A DNA stretch of 64,000 nucleotides from Nissolia schottii (GCA_003254905.1 QANU01107389.1:192341-256340); one strand, 5' to 3'; positions 39,301 through 52,800 are shown, counted from the first letter of the stretch. Made by a program: numbers and translations. Notes: generated by a model from the letters alone, not told the origin.

Positions 39301-42300
39301 GAAATTGTGACTTATATTTTATTTTACTATAAATTTAATACGTTATTTATTAATATTTTTATAATAAATAAATTTTTATAAGTTTATGAGTCGAGTTTAC
39401 TTATGTTTTACAATTTTAGAGAAACTCACGAGTTTAATGATTTTAATTATACGTAGATTCCACTAAATAATATAAAAGTAAATATGAGAAAATTTGGGCG
39501 CAAAGAATCTTAACCTGTCTTGTGTCTTCTATTGCTTTATTTATTTTTATCCGAACGAACGTGTATGAAGTGATCGTCGTTCACAACATTGGGCATGGGG
39601 CTTGCCAATTAGGCTTATGAACCCCCCCCCCTCTCCATTTCTTGCTTTTTGATGTTATTTATTGCATGGCTAACCTCAAGTCCTGGGCCAATGATTGCCT
39701 CATAATGCATGTCCTATATATTTTTTATTTTTATTTTTATTTTTTATGCTTATGATTTGATTTGATTTTTCAAGTAAGGAGATGCTATTATCATGTGTCA
39801 TGCATCGACTTTTGTGGTGGACCCTATTTGCTTACCTCAATATGCTTTAATTCAATCATATCTTTGCTCTTCCTACCTTTTCCTTGTCCTTTCTCTCTTT
39901 TCCCTGTTTTGAACGTTTCAATCAGTTCAGTTACGGTGGCCGGAAACTCATCTTAATACGTGTTCCCATGTATTCAAATCCCAATCGTTTTATGCCACAT
40001 TACCCAATTTTGAGATTTTATGTTCCTAGCTACTTTTGCACCTTTCACTTCACCCTTTAATATGAATCTATCTGACAACAAGATATGTGCTACCATCGAT
40101 CGTTTGTCTCAAGTGCTCGTGCTCGTGCTCGTATACATATACATACATAACCATGCAATTAGTTTATTAAAATAACTTACTTCAATTCTTAATTAATTAA
40201 CATGCCCTATCGTATCAAGCAAATCATTGAAGATTTAAACACAACGCACTAACTAGTAGCTAGCTAGTTAATGTTGATCCTTAATGAATATATGAAAAAA
40301 CTTATTTCAGTTCTTAATTAATTTACATGTCCTATCGTAGCAAACTACTAAAGATTTGGACACATTTCAATGCACTAGTAATTACTCATGTTGATCCTTA
40401 ATGACTAAATGCGTGATTAGAAGAAGAAAAAAAACTAGGTTGGGTATCAATATTGCATTTTTCGATAATTGAAAACTTACATAAGTTTTGTATTAATAAC
40501 TTTTAGACTTCCTTTCTTTTTTTTAACTTCTCACAAACATCTGTCACATGTCTTACAATTTTCTTAAATATATCTAATATTTCTATATAAAGCGGTTGGG
40601 GGCACTTCAACCGCTTCTTGGTCACAAACTGATTCTTACAATTTTAACTCTCTTATTTATTTAATCAGTTTTTATCAACATTAATTATATAGGAATAAAA
40701 TCGTCAATACATATAATCTATTAATCCACTTATAATAACAGTTTCTTACAGTTTCTTATTCTTTTTAACTTCTTAATTTTCACTTACCAGCCATTACGTG
40801 CACTACGTGCCTGTCCCTTCTATATAGAATAATTTGTTTTATTTAAGGAAAATATAGACGACAAATGGAAAATATCATGTCAAGTGTGCATATTTAAATT
40901 CAATTTCAGAATTTAGCACCAATTTCCGAAGTCCGCATAAATAATCAATGATGAGATAAGTCCAGTGGTTCTCAAGGCTCATCAAATTGTTTGCATATTG
41001 TAGCGTCCGAAATTATAAAATAATTAATGTGAAAATAATTACTAACTTTGAAATTTTGATTTTATTTCGAAAACGTAGAAGAAATTACTAACTTTGCCGT
41101 GTAAGTGTAAGTATATTTTTATGAAGGCTACTACTACTAGGCCCGTTTATTAGTTCATTTTATTATGTTAGTTATAATAGTTATCATTGGACATCCCTTT
41201 TAAATTAATTCTCAGCCAAGAAGGAAGCTTTAGCTTAACTAACTTTGCAATCAATTTCAATTTTACAACTAAAAATTAAAAACTGAGTCTGAAAATCCAA
41301 ACCAAACACACCCAGTTGCATAATATTCCTGACAACCTTTTTGACTCAAAAAGTGACACATCATGTTGCAAAATATAAACCAAACTTGCTTTATAATTAG
41401 AGGAGATGATTCTTTTGTGGATTCATTCAGTTCGCCAAACATTGATGCATTCTGCAATAAAAGAATAAAAAGAAAAAAGAAAACACAGATATACTGTATG
41501 GTCTAAACCTGTTATATACCGTGGACCTTACATAAATCGATTTTCGTTTCATTCCGCAAAATATATCCAAACTATAATAAAGTCCACTCCTTTCATGTAA
41601 AACTCTTTTTAGCGTGCAATTAATATACCTAAAAACTTGCCCTAAAAGGTGTGGCTATATTTGTGCAAGTAATATTACTCTTCCTCGTCCATTTCCGTCA
41701 CAACAACAACAATACTACTACCAATAATAAATAAATAAAAGGAATTTTCATTATTAGTGTCTAACTTTTTTATTTTATTTTACTCCAATAACTACTTTTT
41801 GTTGGTTACTATTTTTTATTATCTCTCCCCTACTTTTAAAGAATTTTTTTTTAAAACCATTTTTTCTTCATCACTTATTCAATAATTTCATCCCAGCACG
41901 AGAAATTTTTATTTCTTCACACAATTCTTCTTTAATATTCTTATTTATATTCCTGGTCGCAACTAATTTAATATTTGATAGGCGAAATGCCTGTTAAGTC
42001 CCACTAATAAATAATAATAATAATAATAATAATGTTTAAAAATTTATCAAAAATAATAATAATAATGTTTAAAAGTTCTTTTAACTAATATTCATAATAA
42101 CTAAGCATTGTAAACTTTATGAGATATATACAAGCCACTGCAAAATATTCATAAACTTCTCAAAACTTAAATACACGGATCGATATATATTTTACCAAAA
42201 GTTTTTTAGTTATATTTTTATTCTTTAAAGCATTTTTATACATATATCTAGATATATTATTGTACATAAATGCACGTGTAGACAACCGGAGAATTTTCAA

Positions 42301-45300
42301 TTCTATCCGATGAAAATGCTTTTTCGTACGTCAAAAAACATATACTAAACTCGTAAAAATATCTTGTTCGGACGGAGAAAAAACATAGTACCTGGAAATA
42401 GAAATTGGACCGCAAAACAACCAACTTATTACATGGTTGCGAAAACGTGAAATTGACCACTCAAAACCCTATCCCCTCGACTTTCCAGGATGGTCCATTA
42501 GAGACACCTGTTATAAGATAACATGCCTTAACTAATTTTCCTTCCTTTTCCACCAATAATGTCGGCAAATGCAAAGCATTCACGTTTAATCAGTAATACA
42601 GGTGCGGTTTGACCATATGCTTTTCGAAAACATATATGTATATAATCATCTTCAAATCGAAAACATCTGACCCCTTAATTATCTGCACCCTTCCCCTAGC
42701 CCAAAACCAAAAGGAAGAGGGAATAATGGCCATTTTTTTACTAACATTGTAGGTTAGTCGCCACTAACAATTTGACTTTGTTTAATCTTGACAACAATTT
42801 ATAAGATGCAATGACTGATGACATTTTATCTACGTAACCAGCTCTACAATTGTTCGATGCTATCCACAAATAATTGTAAAATTGATATATTCTTAAGTGA
42901 ATATTTGGATCCAAATAAGTAACTGTTTTGGCATGCCTATCTTTGGATATTTGTGAATATCCAATGATGGCAAATCATCTTGGGATCTAGAGTAATGTAT
43001 AGAAGAAAGGTTGAATAAGGTGCTTTGGATATTTGTTAACTAAGACTCCCTGTAACAACATAAATATAGGACTTGACTAGCCAAGTTTCGCCCAATTAAG
43101 CATTAAGTCGGGGGAATATATATATTTGATATTTTACTATTAATCTTTTAATTATTTATGTTATACATGAGTCTCATTTTCTTAATTGATAGTAAAAATA
43201 TTAAACATGACTTTATTATGTGAAAAAATTACATGAGAGGATTTATTTATTATGCGCGCCCCATAGAGCATAGGCATTCTTCTTCTTGGCCCTGGTAATA
43301 CATGGCCAATTACAAAATCAACAGAAATGCAAATTCAGTGATTCATAACCAGCCAGAAAACTCAGGGTATAATCCTCAGAATCATACAGTGAAGTCAGCA
43401 CATAATCACTAGTCACTATTGACAAACCAAATTCTCACAATAAGGTTCCACATATTCGAAAAAGTACCGACATAATCACATAAATCATGTACTACTTTAA
43501 CCGTAGTCAATATGGTTCCATCAAACAAGCATTTAATCTTTATTTGAAATATTAGCATAAGCAATATTTTGTTCCAAATAATTCTAAAAGAAATATTAGC
43601 ATAAGCAATAGCCTTAAATCTTAAACCCTAAACACAAAGTAATTTGTTCCAGAATAAGACATTATCACACAAACAACTATCCGCAACTTTAAGAAGGTAA
43701 TTTAAGAAAACAGAAGCAAAATAATTAACTTAATTCTAACTTTAAGAAATCATCACAATAACTTGGTCACCTCTTACCAGAAGCTAAATCTGAGGGACTA
43801 ATCCGAATTGTATACAGCTGGAGTTAGTTAGTTAACAACTAATACACTGATGGTTACTAAGTACTAATACACTGATGGTTACTAAGTGTTAAGTTACCAC
43901 ATATCAGGTTAATTAGCAACCCTATCTAACATACACTGATTTGTATATAAACTATTGTAATGGCTCATTGAGGTCAAGTTGAATTCCTTTCGATCGATTT
44001 ATTGAGCAGGTGCTCTCTTCCCATGGTAGAGTTCATACATCAAGAACTGATACCATTTTCACATCACCCTAGACACTGTAAAAGAACTTACTTGTATGCA
44101 ACATTCAATCAGATATATTGGTATTCCCTAAATTTATGTTTATAGGCGTAATATAGGTGAAGGTAGTCCAAAAACTAAAGACAGAGTGCCACTAAAGAAA
44201 ATTATAGGCAAAGCTATTAAAAAATATTTAGATTTGAATGATTGTACATTATTGCAGTGGCTATACATATAGGTATTCTCTTTATCACTATGGCAAATGT
44301 AATATGCTGTACGTATCAGTATTCATATCAGATGTGATGCTCAGACTACAACAGACATCTGTGCGAAAGGCTTAAACATTTAAAAAAAAGAAAGAAAGAA
44401 AAAAGAAAGGCGACTCTTATTATGAAAAAATGCATCCATAACAAATGAGAATGATTTTATCACTATGACAAAAGTTAGCACTTGTCCTGCATCCTTTACA
44501 ATATACATTACTAATAAGAAGCAATTAATTTTATCATTAGGAAGATTTCTTATTTTTACGTACGCTTTGCAGCCACTTTTGGACACTTTTCACTTTGCAC
44601 ATATAACATCAACACTAAAATCTCCATTGGATTTTTCTTCATGTTCATTAATTGAGCACTTTTTCATCAAGACCTGATGTTAGAGAAGCATCTGACATGA
44701 AAGCAGATCTATCAACACTTGACCCTTCATTAGGTCGAGGCTTGTTCTGAAATGCACTGCACAGCCTTGGCTATTGGATGTCCCAAATACTGTAAATAAA
44801 TGTCTGTCTACACCAAAAGCGAGTTTTCATTAGCATCTATAATACATAATAAGTTGAACAAACAAAAAGGAAAAATAGTGTATGATACTTTTCAGTGTAT
44901 GTCAGTAAATGTCGATGGTTTAGGATACATGTGTGGTTGTTCATTGATGTGTTAAATTAAGTGGACAACAAATCTCTTACTCTAAAAGCAGCGACGAACT
45001 TGATGTAAATGTTTAAATTGAAGATAGCAGAGACAAAAATAAAGTTAACAGTGTTAGGACGCTGTAACTGAAGATCATACGCATCATCCTCAACTACAAG
45101 GGAAAGGGAACAAAGTTTCCAACAGAGTGAAGGTGATTTTTAGTTTTCCCTTTGCCATACTAGCAGCAAATTTTTGAATATGTATGAGATTATTTTGATA
45201 TCTCATTAAATTTAAAGGTATTGATGCCTTATGATTATTTATGACTAAAAATCAGTTACACGTCTCATTAACTCTAAATACTTATTATTTTAAATTTAAA

Positions 45301-45396
45301 AGTAAATTATGACTATTAAAATATAAAAAATTATCGATACTATTTAAAAACATGGATACAGAAGTAACCGTGTGCGTGTGTATATATATCAGAAAT
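36330..45396. other. Large gene-poor intergenic stretch
   Basis: About 9 kb of AT-rich DNA. Seen: the presumed SWEET 3' UTR to about 36,600, a run of ten C near 39,621, a 126-bp-period duplication (40,173-40,411), an AAT microsatellite near 42,004-42,032, and a 23-bp direct repeat (AATACACTGATGGTTACTAAG) near 43,841-43,885. A short possible coding tail lies at 44,668-44,790. No complete gene was found on either strand. Confidence 0.5.
40173..40411. repeat. Two-copy tandem duplication, period about 126 bp
   Basis: Copies starting at 40,173 and 40,299 share AACTTA(C/T)TTCA(A/G)TTCTTAATTAATT at their starts and CATGTTGATCCTTAATGA-type ends, with moderate divergence and small indels. Intergenic. 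Confidence 0.7.
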
Positions 45397-47124
45397 GCTT
45401 CATGTACACCCATAAACCATACACCCGTATATACACCAGCCTTTTATACGTTTTTATGCACAATTAATGATAATTATACGTATAGCGTATAACTATACCC
45501 AACGCGCGCGCGCTCAATTCCGAACTCGTTCTCGTCGTCGTTTTCACCCATCATCTTCAACCTGTCGTCGTCGTCGTCGCCGTTGTTGTCGTCGTCATCG
45601 GCATCGGCATCCTCTGTCCTCCTCTGAACCAAAACGCGAGCTCCATGAAAACCACAATCCTCCATGGAAATCAAAGTCGCAAGTGCAATTCCACAATCAA
45701 AGCGTATACAATCGTTATCTCATTTAGTTAGTGATCGAAAATGATAATACAAGAATCTGTGGCAATTTTTCGTCATTTTTTGATGAATTCCATGGAGAAT
45801 TTTTGATTTGGTGACGTTGCTGTGAAATTACAGTGTTCTGAAGTTTTATAACACAGAAAATAAAATGTGCAAACTTTATATGGGCGTATGTGCAAACATT
45901 AAGTGAACATATGTGCAAACATTATTCACAGGGCCATAGAAATGTTTTTGGTAAGGGAGATGATGTGCATTTTGGCACATTCTCAATATTTCAACAAATA
46001 ATCTATAAAACACTATAATTTGTTGACACAAATTGAATTTTTATTTACTATATGATTAAATATTAGATTGTGTAATATAATCATTATTTATGTATCACAA
46101 ATGCATAAAAATGCAGAATTTGATGTACTGCAGAATTGTGCAAACTTTATATGGGCATATGTGCAAACATTAAATGGGCGTATGTGCAAACATTATCACA
46201 GGTCACAGGTTTTGTCTTTGTTGGGTAAGAGGATGTGCATTTTGGCACATTTTCAACCTTTCAACAATTGATTCATAAATATTATAAATATTTTCACACA
46301 ATTTTTTACATATTGCCATAATAAACATTAGATGATGTGATATAAGCATTATGTGTTTGTCACAAATGCATAAAAATGCAGAATTTGATGTACTGCAGAA
46401 TTGTGCAAACTTTATATGGGCATATGTGCAAACATTAAATGGGCGTATGTGCAAACATTATCACATGTCACAGGTTTTGTCTTTGTTGGGTAAGAGGATG
46501 TGCATTTTGACACATTTTCAACCTTTCAACAATTGATTCATAAATATTATAAATATTTTCACACAATTTTTTACATATTGCCATAATAAACATTAGATGA
46601 TGTGATATAAGTGTGTCACAAATGCATAAAAATGCAGAATTTGATATACTGCAGAATTGTGCAAACTTTATATGGGCATATGTGCAAACATTATAGGCAG
46701 AATGTGCAAACATTATCACAGGTCACAGGTCACAGCATAAATTATGTATATCTTGTTCCTTTCCTTCTTCTTCCTTCTTCCTGGTTTTTTTTTGAACTTT
46801 TTCTTTTTTAGTTAAAATATGATAACAAGCAGCAACATCTTCAATCATTCATCTCTCTAACAAATCTTAGATCTTGCACATGAAATCACAGAGAACGACG
46901 AGGTTGAAGAGAACGTCGGGGTCGAAGAGAACGTCGGGGTCGAAGAGAACGACGGGGTCGAAGAGGATGACGAGCAATGAACAGCGAAAATTTTCGAGAA
47001 AGAGAACAAAGCGTGGATTCACGCGCGTGTTGGTGAGAGTGGGAGAAAGAGTGTATGAAACGGTTATTTGTGTATTCTAATACGGGTGTATGTATGGTGT
47101 ATGATATATGGGTGTACATGTAGC
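45397..47124. mobile_element. Terminal-inverted-repeat DNA element carrying a tandem repeat
   Basis: The left end CATGTACACCCATAAACC...ACACCCGTAT faces an inverted right end whose reverse complement is CATGTACACCCATATATC...ACACCCGTATTA, giving inverted repeats of about 35-45 bp. Inside lie GC-rich zones (CGTCGTCGTCG near 45,560; repeats of GTCGGGGTCGAAGAGAAC near 46,910) and the ~265-bp tandem array. No transposase was recognised and no target duplication is clear. It lies about 640 bp upstream of the MUB start codon, so it may touch that gene's promoter. Confidence 0.65.
45866..46740. repeat. Tandem repeat of about 256-271 bp, about 3.3 copies
   Basis: Anchors TGTGCAAACTTTATATGGGC at 45,866, 46,137, 46,402 and 46,658 give spacings of 271, 265 and 256 bp. 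The middle units are nearly identical and the first is more diverged. Each unit contains several inverted or direct copies of ATGTGCAAACATTA. The open frames that run through each unit on both strands follow from the repetition and are not considered genes. Confidence 0.9.
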
Positions 47125-47767
47125 ATAACTGTATATATATATATATATATATACACATACAAATATTCAATGCAAATTATATATATTCAAACGAATCCAT
47201 CTAACGGCATCGTTTGTGGTATATGTTTTTTTGGTGGCAAATGTGGTTTGTTGCCATCGAAAAATTATATTGAGCGAGCCCAACTCAAATGGGGTCATAA
47301 GGCCATATTATCTTTGAATAGACCGAACGGCGTCGTTTGCGGTGATCTGAAGGGGCTCCGTAGACCGTGTCGTGTTGACTGGGCTCAGAGGTCAGTAGTA
47401 CTAGTACATCAGCTACAGCATTGTTGTGTTTCTTTTTTTAATAATTTAATGCTTGTGTTGTTGTTGAGTTCACCATTTCTTTTCCATTCCACCAACAAAG
47501 CAGAAGAAGAAAAAAAGCGCAGTGCACGCCGTTAGAGATAGCGATCTCCCCAAAAGTCAAAGGTAGTTTTCGAATCCCAAAACGCGATTCTCTTCTTTTG
47601 ATTCTCGTTGATGCTGTTTAGATTTTGCTATTCGATCCTTCGATTGCAGATCTTCGAAGACTCGAATCAAATCCGTTTCGATTGTAGTTTTTAGGAATCG
47701 AGAGAGGGAAAGGGGGTTAGGGTAAGGTCAAACAAAACGATTGAAGAAGAAGGAGTGGTGAATTCAA

Positions 47768-50700
47768 ATGCCGGAAGAGGACTTGGTGGACATCAAGTTT
47801 CGCTTGTACGATGGCTCCGATATCGGGCCGTTCAGGTACTCCTCCGCCGCCACCGTCGATATGCTGAAGCAAAGGATTGTCTCCGATTGGCCCAAAGGTC
47901 AGTTTCACTGTGCGCTCAGCTCCAGAATCCAATTTCGATTTTGTTCCTTGACTTTTCTTCTTTACTTAATGCTTTAGTTCAATAATTCTTTTGAGAGATG
48001 CGGTTTTTATGATTCGAAATTCATGGGATTAGGAACTTCCTGACTTGCGAAAGCTAGCTCCTAGTTTGGTTTAGAGAGTGCAATTTGTATCTGTACTCAA
48101 AGGCATGTTTGGGGTGTGCTAAGTTGCCCAGTTTTTTTTTTTTTTTTGGCCCCTTCTTTTGAGTGCGGGGTCGTATGTGAACGGTTCTGGAAGTTCGTAG
48201 TTGTTGTGTTCACAGTTTCCGTCCACAGGTCACTTAGAACTGAGGACTGTTATCCTTGATGATTCCAGGAAACACGTTATACATATATATTGGCTGCAAA
48301 GTGATATGCTCAGCGTCTGCTATTATTGAAATGATTATTCTTGATGGTATCAGGAAAACCATGGTTGTTTTTTTGTCAAGTGAAATCAGAATTGCATGTC
48401 CAAGTGCAGTGAAGCCCGGATTTAGGTTCGAAAGTTTTTCTTCTTTTTCTTTCAATAAAGGATACAAATTGTGCTGTTGCAATCATGGTGGCTGCTATTA
48501 TTATTATTATTATTATTATCATCATCATCATCATCAAAGTTGAGGGAATGCTCACTTTAGTTCCATGGACTTGTATGTGGGTTTATAATTTGGGGGTGAA
48601 GATTGAAGAATGAGTAGACAAGCTTTCCATTGAGATTCTCATTCATACAGGCAAAAAGGCATGTGGCACATGATTTTACTTTGTCAAAAGCTGTTCTAAT
48701 AAGGGTAAAAATATAACTGGACTGCTACGGTCATTCTATTGTTGTCATCAGTTTACATGTCAAGATTGATACAAAATCACTCACATTGTTGATGGCAATT
48801 ATAACTCCTAAAAGTCATGTATTTGAGTTGAGTTGAAATAAGGAATAAGCTAATCCATGCAGCAATATGCTAATCCGAGGCAGATAGAACAAGTTGGAGC
48901 GAAATAGAGAGAATTAGAGTCAAACAGAGGTGAGATTTTAGTATCCATGTAGGAATTAAAACCAAACAGTCCCAACTGGGAAACCAGATCAAAATAAGCG
49001 GTAAGGGTGAAGCACTGAACCCAGGAATGAGTAGGGCCTCCTAAATGATTTGAACAAAGTCGAAGTGGGGATCTCAGCATAGGCACGGCCAACTGAAGTA
49101 GAGAAGTGTAGTGACTGAAACAAGTAACAAAGGTCAGGGTAGTGCCAGATAAGTTTAGGCAAGGAAATTTGGAGGGGTTGCGTGAAAAGAATTGGGATAC
49201 ACTGATAGGCCCCAGTACATGGAAGTCAGGTCAGTGGAGATATGTTCCTGGCTGGGAGGTTTTGGGCAAGTCCTGCCAGATCAATATCATATGATTTGAA
49301 TGGTGGGGTTGGTGTGTTTATTGGAGGCCAGTAAGTTGAAGAACTAGATGTGACATTGACTGCAAGGAGGTAAAGCATGCCAAAAAAGTCAACATAGAGA
49401 CTAATGTTGGCTGGTAAGCTGCTGGAAGACCTAGGTAGGAGGGAAATCTATGATTGTGGTTGTCAAAGTTGGCGCACAACCGACTAGAAGGAGTTTAGTC
49501 ACTGGACTGAGGGAGAGGAAGAACAAACAAGAGGAGTTCCAGATTTTGAGCAACTCGATAATGGAAATTGAGCTGCAATCAGGTCATGGGGGATGATACC
49601 ACTCGGATACTATTTTGAAATTACAAAACCTGAGGAAAACAGATAAATACTATGTTTCGCTGATAATGAAATGTGTAAAACAGTAACATTTCTATGCATA
49701 TCAATAATCTAGGTCAAGTACTAGAGTAGTACTAGTACAAGCTCAGCCCCATACAACTTCAATCATAATTCAATAAAATAAGAATCCTTTTATTATAATT
49801 AGTTACCTCTCTGTCTTTTACCCTTTGTAAGAACGAATGGAACATAAGTGCTTTACCCCCAACTTTCTGTCTCAACCTTATTATGGTACTGTAGAATCAA
49901 CAAACTTTTTAGGATGCTTAGATTAAAAGGAATGAATTCAACATGTATTTACTTCTGAGCACTCCAGAATCTTTTTTAATTTGCCTGTGAGCTTGATATT
50001 ATTGGTCATTGACCAAAATGGAAATTATTTTGAATATACTCATTATGACATTAGATTATGTACCATTACCTTTAAAAGTAAGTTGTGGCCGAAAGTAAAA
50101 TTTTGCTCGTAATGGTCTTCAATTATTCAATATTAATTGCATTTTAGTAACATTTCTTAGCTAAAGAGGAGTTAGATAAGATCATAATTCCAATAAGTTG
50201 GTATGGACTATTATATATTATGGCCTTGTAGTGATTTTTAACTTGAACAGAATTCAAGCATTTGCTGATTCAGTCAACTTGTTATGATGGTTATTCTTTC
50301 AGTTTCATTTGTTTTACTTTTTCCCCTAATGTAGGTAAAACGGTCATCCCAAAAGCAGCAAATGAAGTGAAATTGATTAATTCTGGTAAAATCTTGGAAA
50401 ACAATAAGACTGTTGGTCAGTGTAAAGTTCCATTTGGTGAGATTGCTGGGGGAGTTATAATAATGCATGTTGTTGTACAACCATCTCTCGCAAAAACTAA
50501 AGCTGGTAAGTTCACGCTGCTTTCAATAGTAATACAGAAATTTCTTTTGTGACATTGAAATTTGGACTGTCAGCCTTTTATAAGGTTGTTGCTGGTTTTT
50601 ATAATATGGTATGAAAAGATGCTGAAGTTCATTTTGGAACCAACTTCCAGATGTTGCCAGCTGGATTTGGATGCTGACATACTGGATTGGTAATATCCAG

Positions 50701-51456
50701 TAGTCCAGTATAAAGTGATTTAAGAACCCCTTTGAAGTATTTCAGTCATGCATTACTGAAATAAACTAGATAGAAGTGACAGTAAACCACAATTTCTGGG
50801 GACACTTGTAGAGGATCTGAGTTTGCTGTCAATTTTTTGTTGTTTAAAACAAAAATAATTTACTAGCCAGGCAATGTTGTATTTTAGTTTCAAAATGAGA
50901 ATTTGATTTTCCCTTGTCTGGTTCATATGTTATAGGAAATGGGGATGATACATTTCTAATGTTACTTCTTTTCTTCCTTTTCTGTGTATAAATGTCTATC
51001 CCAGTGCTTCATAGGCGGCATTGTTGTCATCCATAATCACCGAGCATTTTTTTTTCCCGAATAATGGCTGCAGTTTGTAGCTTGGATTACCTGGCCAAAC
51101 AATAATATTGCTGATTATTATTGCTTTATATACATTTCGTTTTTTGGTTACATTAAATGATAAGGGGCACCGTATATTGAATTTTGTCTGGTAGAGGATA
51201 ATAAAGACAAAACAATGGCTGAAAGAGATACCTAGGTTAGACTACTAGAGGAGAGCCATCCACCAAATAGATGAATATGAAAAGCATATTATGGGATTTG
51301 AAGACCCTCTTTTCCTTTTTGCACGAGTCCTAACTGTACCTTTTTGGGGTTGAAGGAAAACACTATAGTTTGATATTTGCATTTCTGTTCTCTTTAACAG
51401 AAAAGAAGATTGATGATACACCCAAGAAGGTTATCTGTTCTTGTTCCATAATGTGA
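47768..51456 (+). CDS. MUB: Membrane-anchored ubiquitin-fold protein, 118 aa
   Basis: Small ubiquitin-like protein tethered to the plasma membrane by prenylation; in plants MUBs dock group VI ubiquitin-conjugating enzymes (UBC8 type) there. Three exons join in frame: 47768-47897, 50335-50505, 51401-51456. The protein starts MPEEDLVDIKFRLYDGSDIG, continues ATVDMLKQRIVSDWPKGKT and KLINSGKILENNKTVGQC, the ubiquitin fold of the family, and ends ICSCSIM. The last four residues, CSIM, form a CaaX box; a methionine there favours farnesylation. A second cysteine two residues before (C113) could be acylated. Length matches the usual 117-120 residues. Intron 1 is long (2.4 kb) and holds microsatellite and probable retroelement remains. 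The start codon has family-consistent sequence from the second residue. Confidence 0.95.
48497..48536. repeat. ATT/ATC trinucleotide microsatellite in MUB intron 1
   Basis: About eight ATT units followed directly by about six ATC units, inside the first intron. Confidence 0.9.
48840..49900 (-). mobile_element. Possible degraded LTR-retroelement fragment in MUB intron 1
   Basis: This block differs from the surrounding intron in being purine-rich on the plus strand. On the minus strand it reads from an LTR-like AT-rich stretch into GTATCCGAGTGGTATCAT, resembling a tRNA-Met primer-binding region, followed by a gag-like reading with HSWVQCFTLTAYFDL. It looks like an old, heavily broken fragment. 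Borders and family are uncertain. Confidence 0.3.
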
Positions 51457-51970
51457 AGACAGTTCAATGAGTTGGAGATGCATATCCTTAATTCATCAAC
51501 TACTCTTAAACTAAGAAATCATCCGTTTGAAGTTTGAACAAAGCCTCCCGTTGTCAACATTTCTGTGTAAAGTACGTATACGGGCAATTATATATCCATA
51601 GAAAGTTTGTATTAATGGTGATGACTTCCGAAGTTGATGTCATTCTTTTATTGCAAGTTCTAAAGGCTTGATGAACATTGTAACCATTGATTGCTACCAT
51701 TGTGCATGACGTTTTCTTCTTGCATTTCCAGTGACGTGCGTGATATCATATGCCTCTGAGAGTTCCTCTGCACTTGAGCAGTGCCGACGAACAAATTCAT
51801 AGACATGGATAATCCATGGTCAACTTCTGTTATTTTTTTATTTAATCAGTGGAGAGGGGTTCAGGCCCTTCAGGTGGTAGGGGTGAGGTTGAAGGGGGAA
51901 CAGGGTCAATATGATAGTCTTGTTCACCATGTGTTCCGGAGTCAAATCCTCCTCAATCTTCTGATGAGGG

Positions 51971-52027
51971 AAAAAAGAAAAAAAAAAAAAAAAAAAAAAN
52001 AAAAAAAAAAAAAAAAAAAAAAAAAAA
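51971..52027. repeat. Long A tract with one unresolved base
   Basis: More than 55 A residues, broken by a G early on and an N at 52,000. It lies about 500 bp after the MUB stop. Its true length is probably unresolved by the assembly. Confidence 0.85.
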
Positions 52028-52349
52028 CTAGATAGAGATCGCCAGAATTTTTTTTTTTTTTGAAGAGAAACCTAAAATTGCTTAAAACTTCTTTGAACAC
52101 CATTTAAGCTTCAAGTTCAGAAGATCTGATGCTTAGAAGGAATATCCTGTTTCTTGAAGGCATGTGCAGAATTGGATGATGAGGCTGCTTTGGGTTTCCG
52201 TTAACTCCGGATTTACTTTTACGTATCACCCACCAGCAAGTGCGAAGAAGTCACGCATTCCTCACCTTGCTGAGTCATGCTTTCTTTCCTTTTACCTTTT
52301 TGTATTGCGTATAGTTTCCTCCCTTTTTGCTTGTCATACTTGTATCCAC

Positions 52350-52375
52350 GCCCGCACGCCCGCCCGCCCGCCCGC
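52350..52375. repeat. CCCG short tandem repeat
   Basis: About five units of CCCG/CCCGC in otherwise AT-rich DNA downstream of MUB. Confidence 0.8.
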
Positions 52376-52565
52376 GCACACAGCCTCTATTGTTATGCAA
52401 AAGTCTCTATTGTTTCTCTGTTATTTTCCTTCAGAAGAAATATGAAATTCATTTGAATTTTTTTTTTCTTTTGTTTACCTGCGAAAGCGTTGGTCTTTAT
52501 TACTCTTTAACATTTTACACAATATTTTTTATCCGCATTTTCACCTATTAGTCTCTTGAGTTCTG

Positions 52566-52800
52566 TTACACGTACACCAAAAATCATACATCATACATAC
52601 ACCTCATACTTATATACATAAAGTTTATGTTTTAATTTATGTAATGTTTGTGTACTTAATTAAGTATAGTTGAGAGTATCATTTACAAGTTTATAATGTT
52701 TGTGCATTCGTCAGAATAAAGTTTGTGTATTATGTAGTATGAAATTGAGTGTATGAGTGTATGAAATTGAGTATACATGTAGTATATGTAGTATATGTAG
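52566..52800. mobile_element. Possible MITE related in style to the 45.4-kb element
   Basis: The left edge TTACACGTACACCAAAAATC and the reverse complement of the right edge TACATGTATACTCAATTTC are similar, giving a ~230-bp element with loose inverted ends that resemble the CATGTACACC ends at 45.4 and 47.1 kb. Inside are three GTTTGTG(C/T)A motifs. No coding capacity and no clear target duplication. Confidence 0.35.

Noticed and set aside
43780-44060. A possible LTR near a TGATACCA motif
   Set aside because: The primer-site-like motif points the wrong way relative to the promoter-like sequence, and no paired ends or target duplication were found.
45467-45727. Arginine/serine-rich open frame near the CGTCGTCG repeats
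   Set aside because: It is the translation of a trinucleotide-rich repeat inside a mobile element, with no conserved domain.
46068-46719. Repeated open frames on both strands in the 46-kb tandem array
   Set aside because: They appear once per repeat unit and on opposite strands at the same place, as expected of any open stretch copied in tandem; no domain is present.
46874-47080. Open frame with repeats of SKRTSG
   Set aside because: It is an 18-bp minisatellite at the inner right end of the TIR element, and translating it gives only repeats.
23466-52800. One common repeat family linking the arrays at 23.5 kb, 46 kb and 52.6 kb
   Set aside because: The motifs look alike but differ (GCACAAAC, TGTGCAAAC, GTTTGTGCA) and no longer stretch aligns by eye, so a shared origin is not supported.
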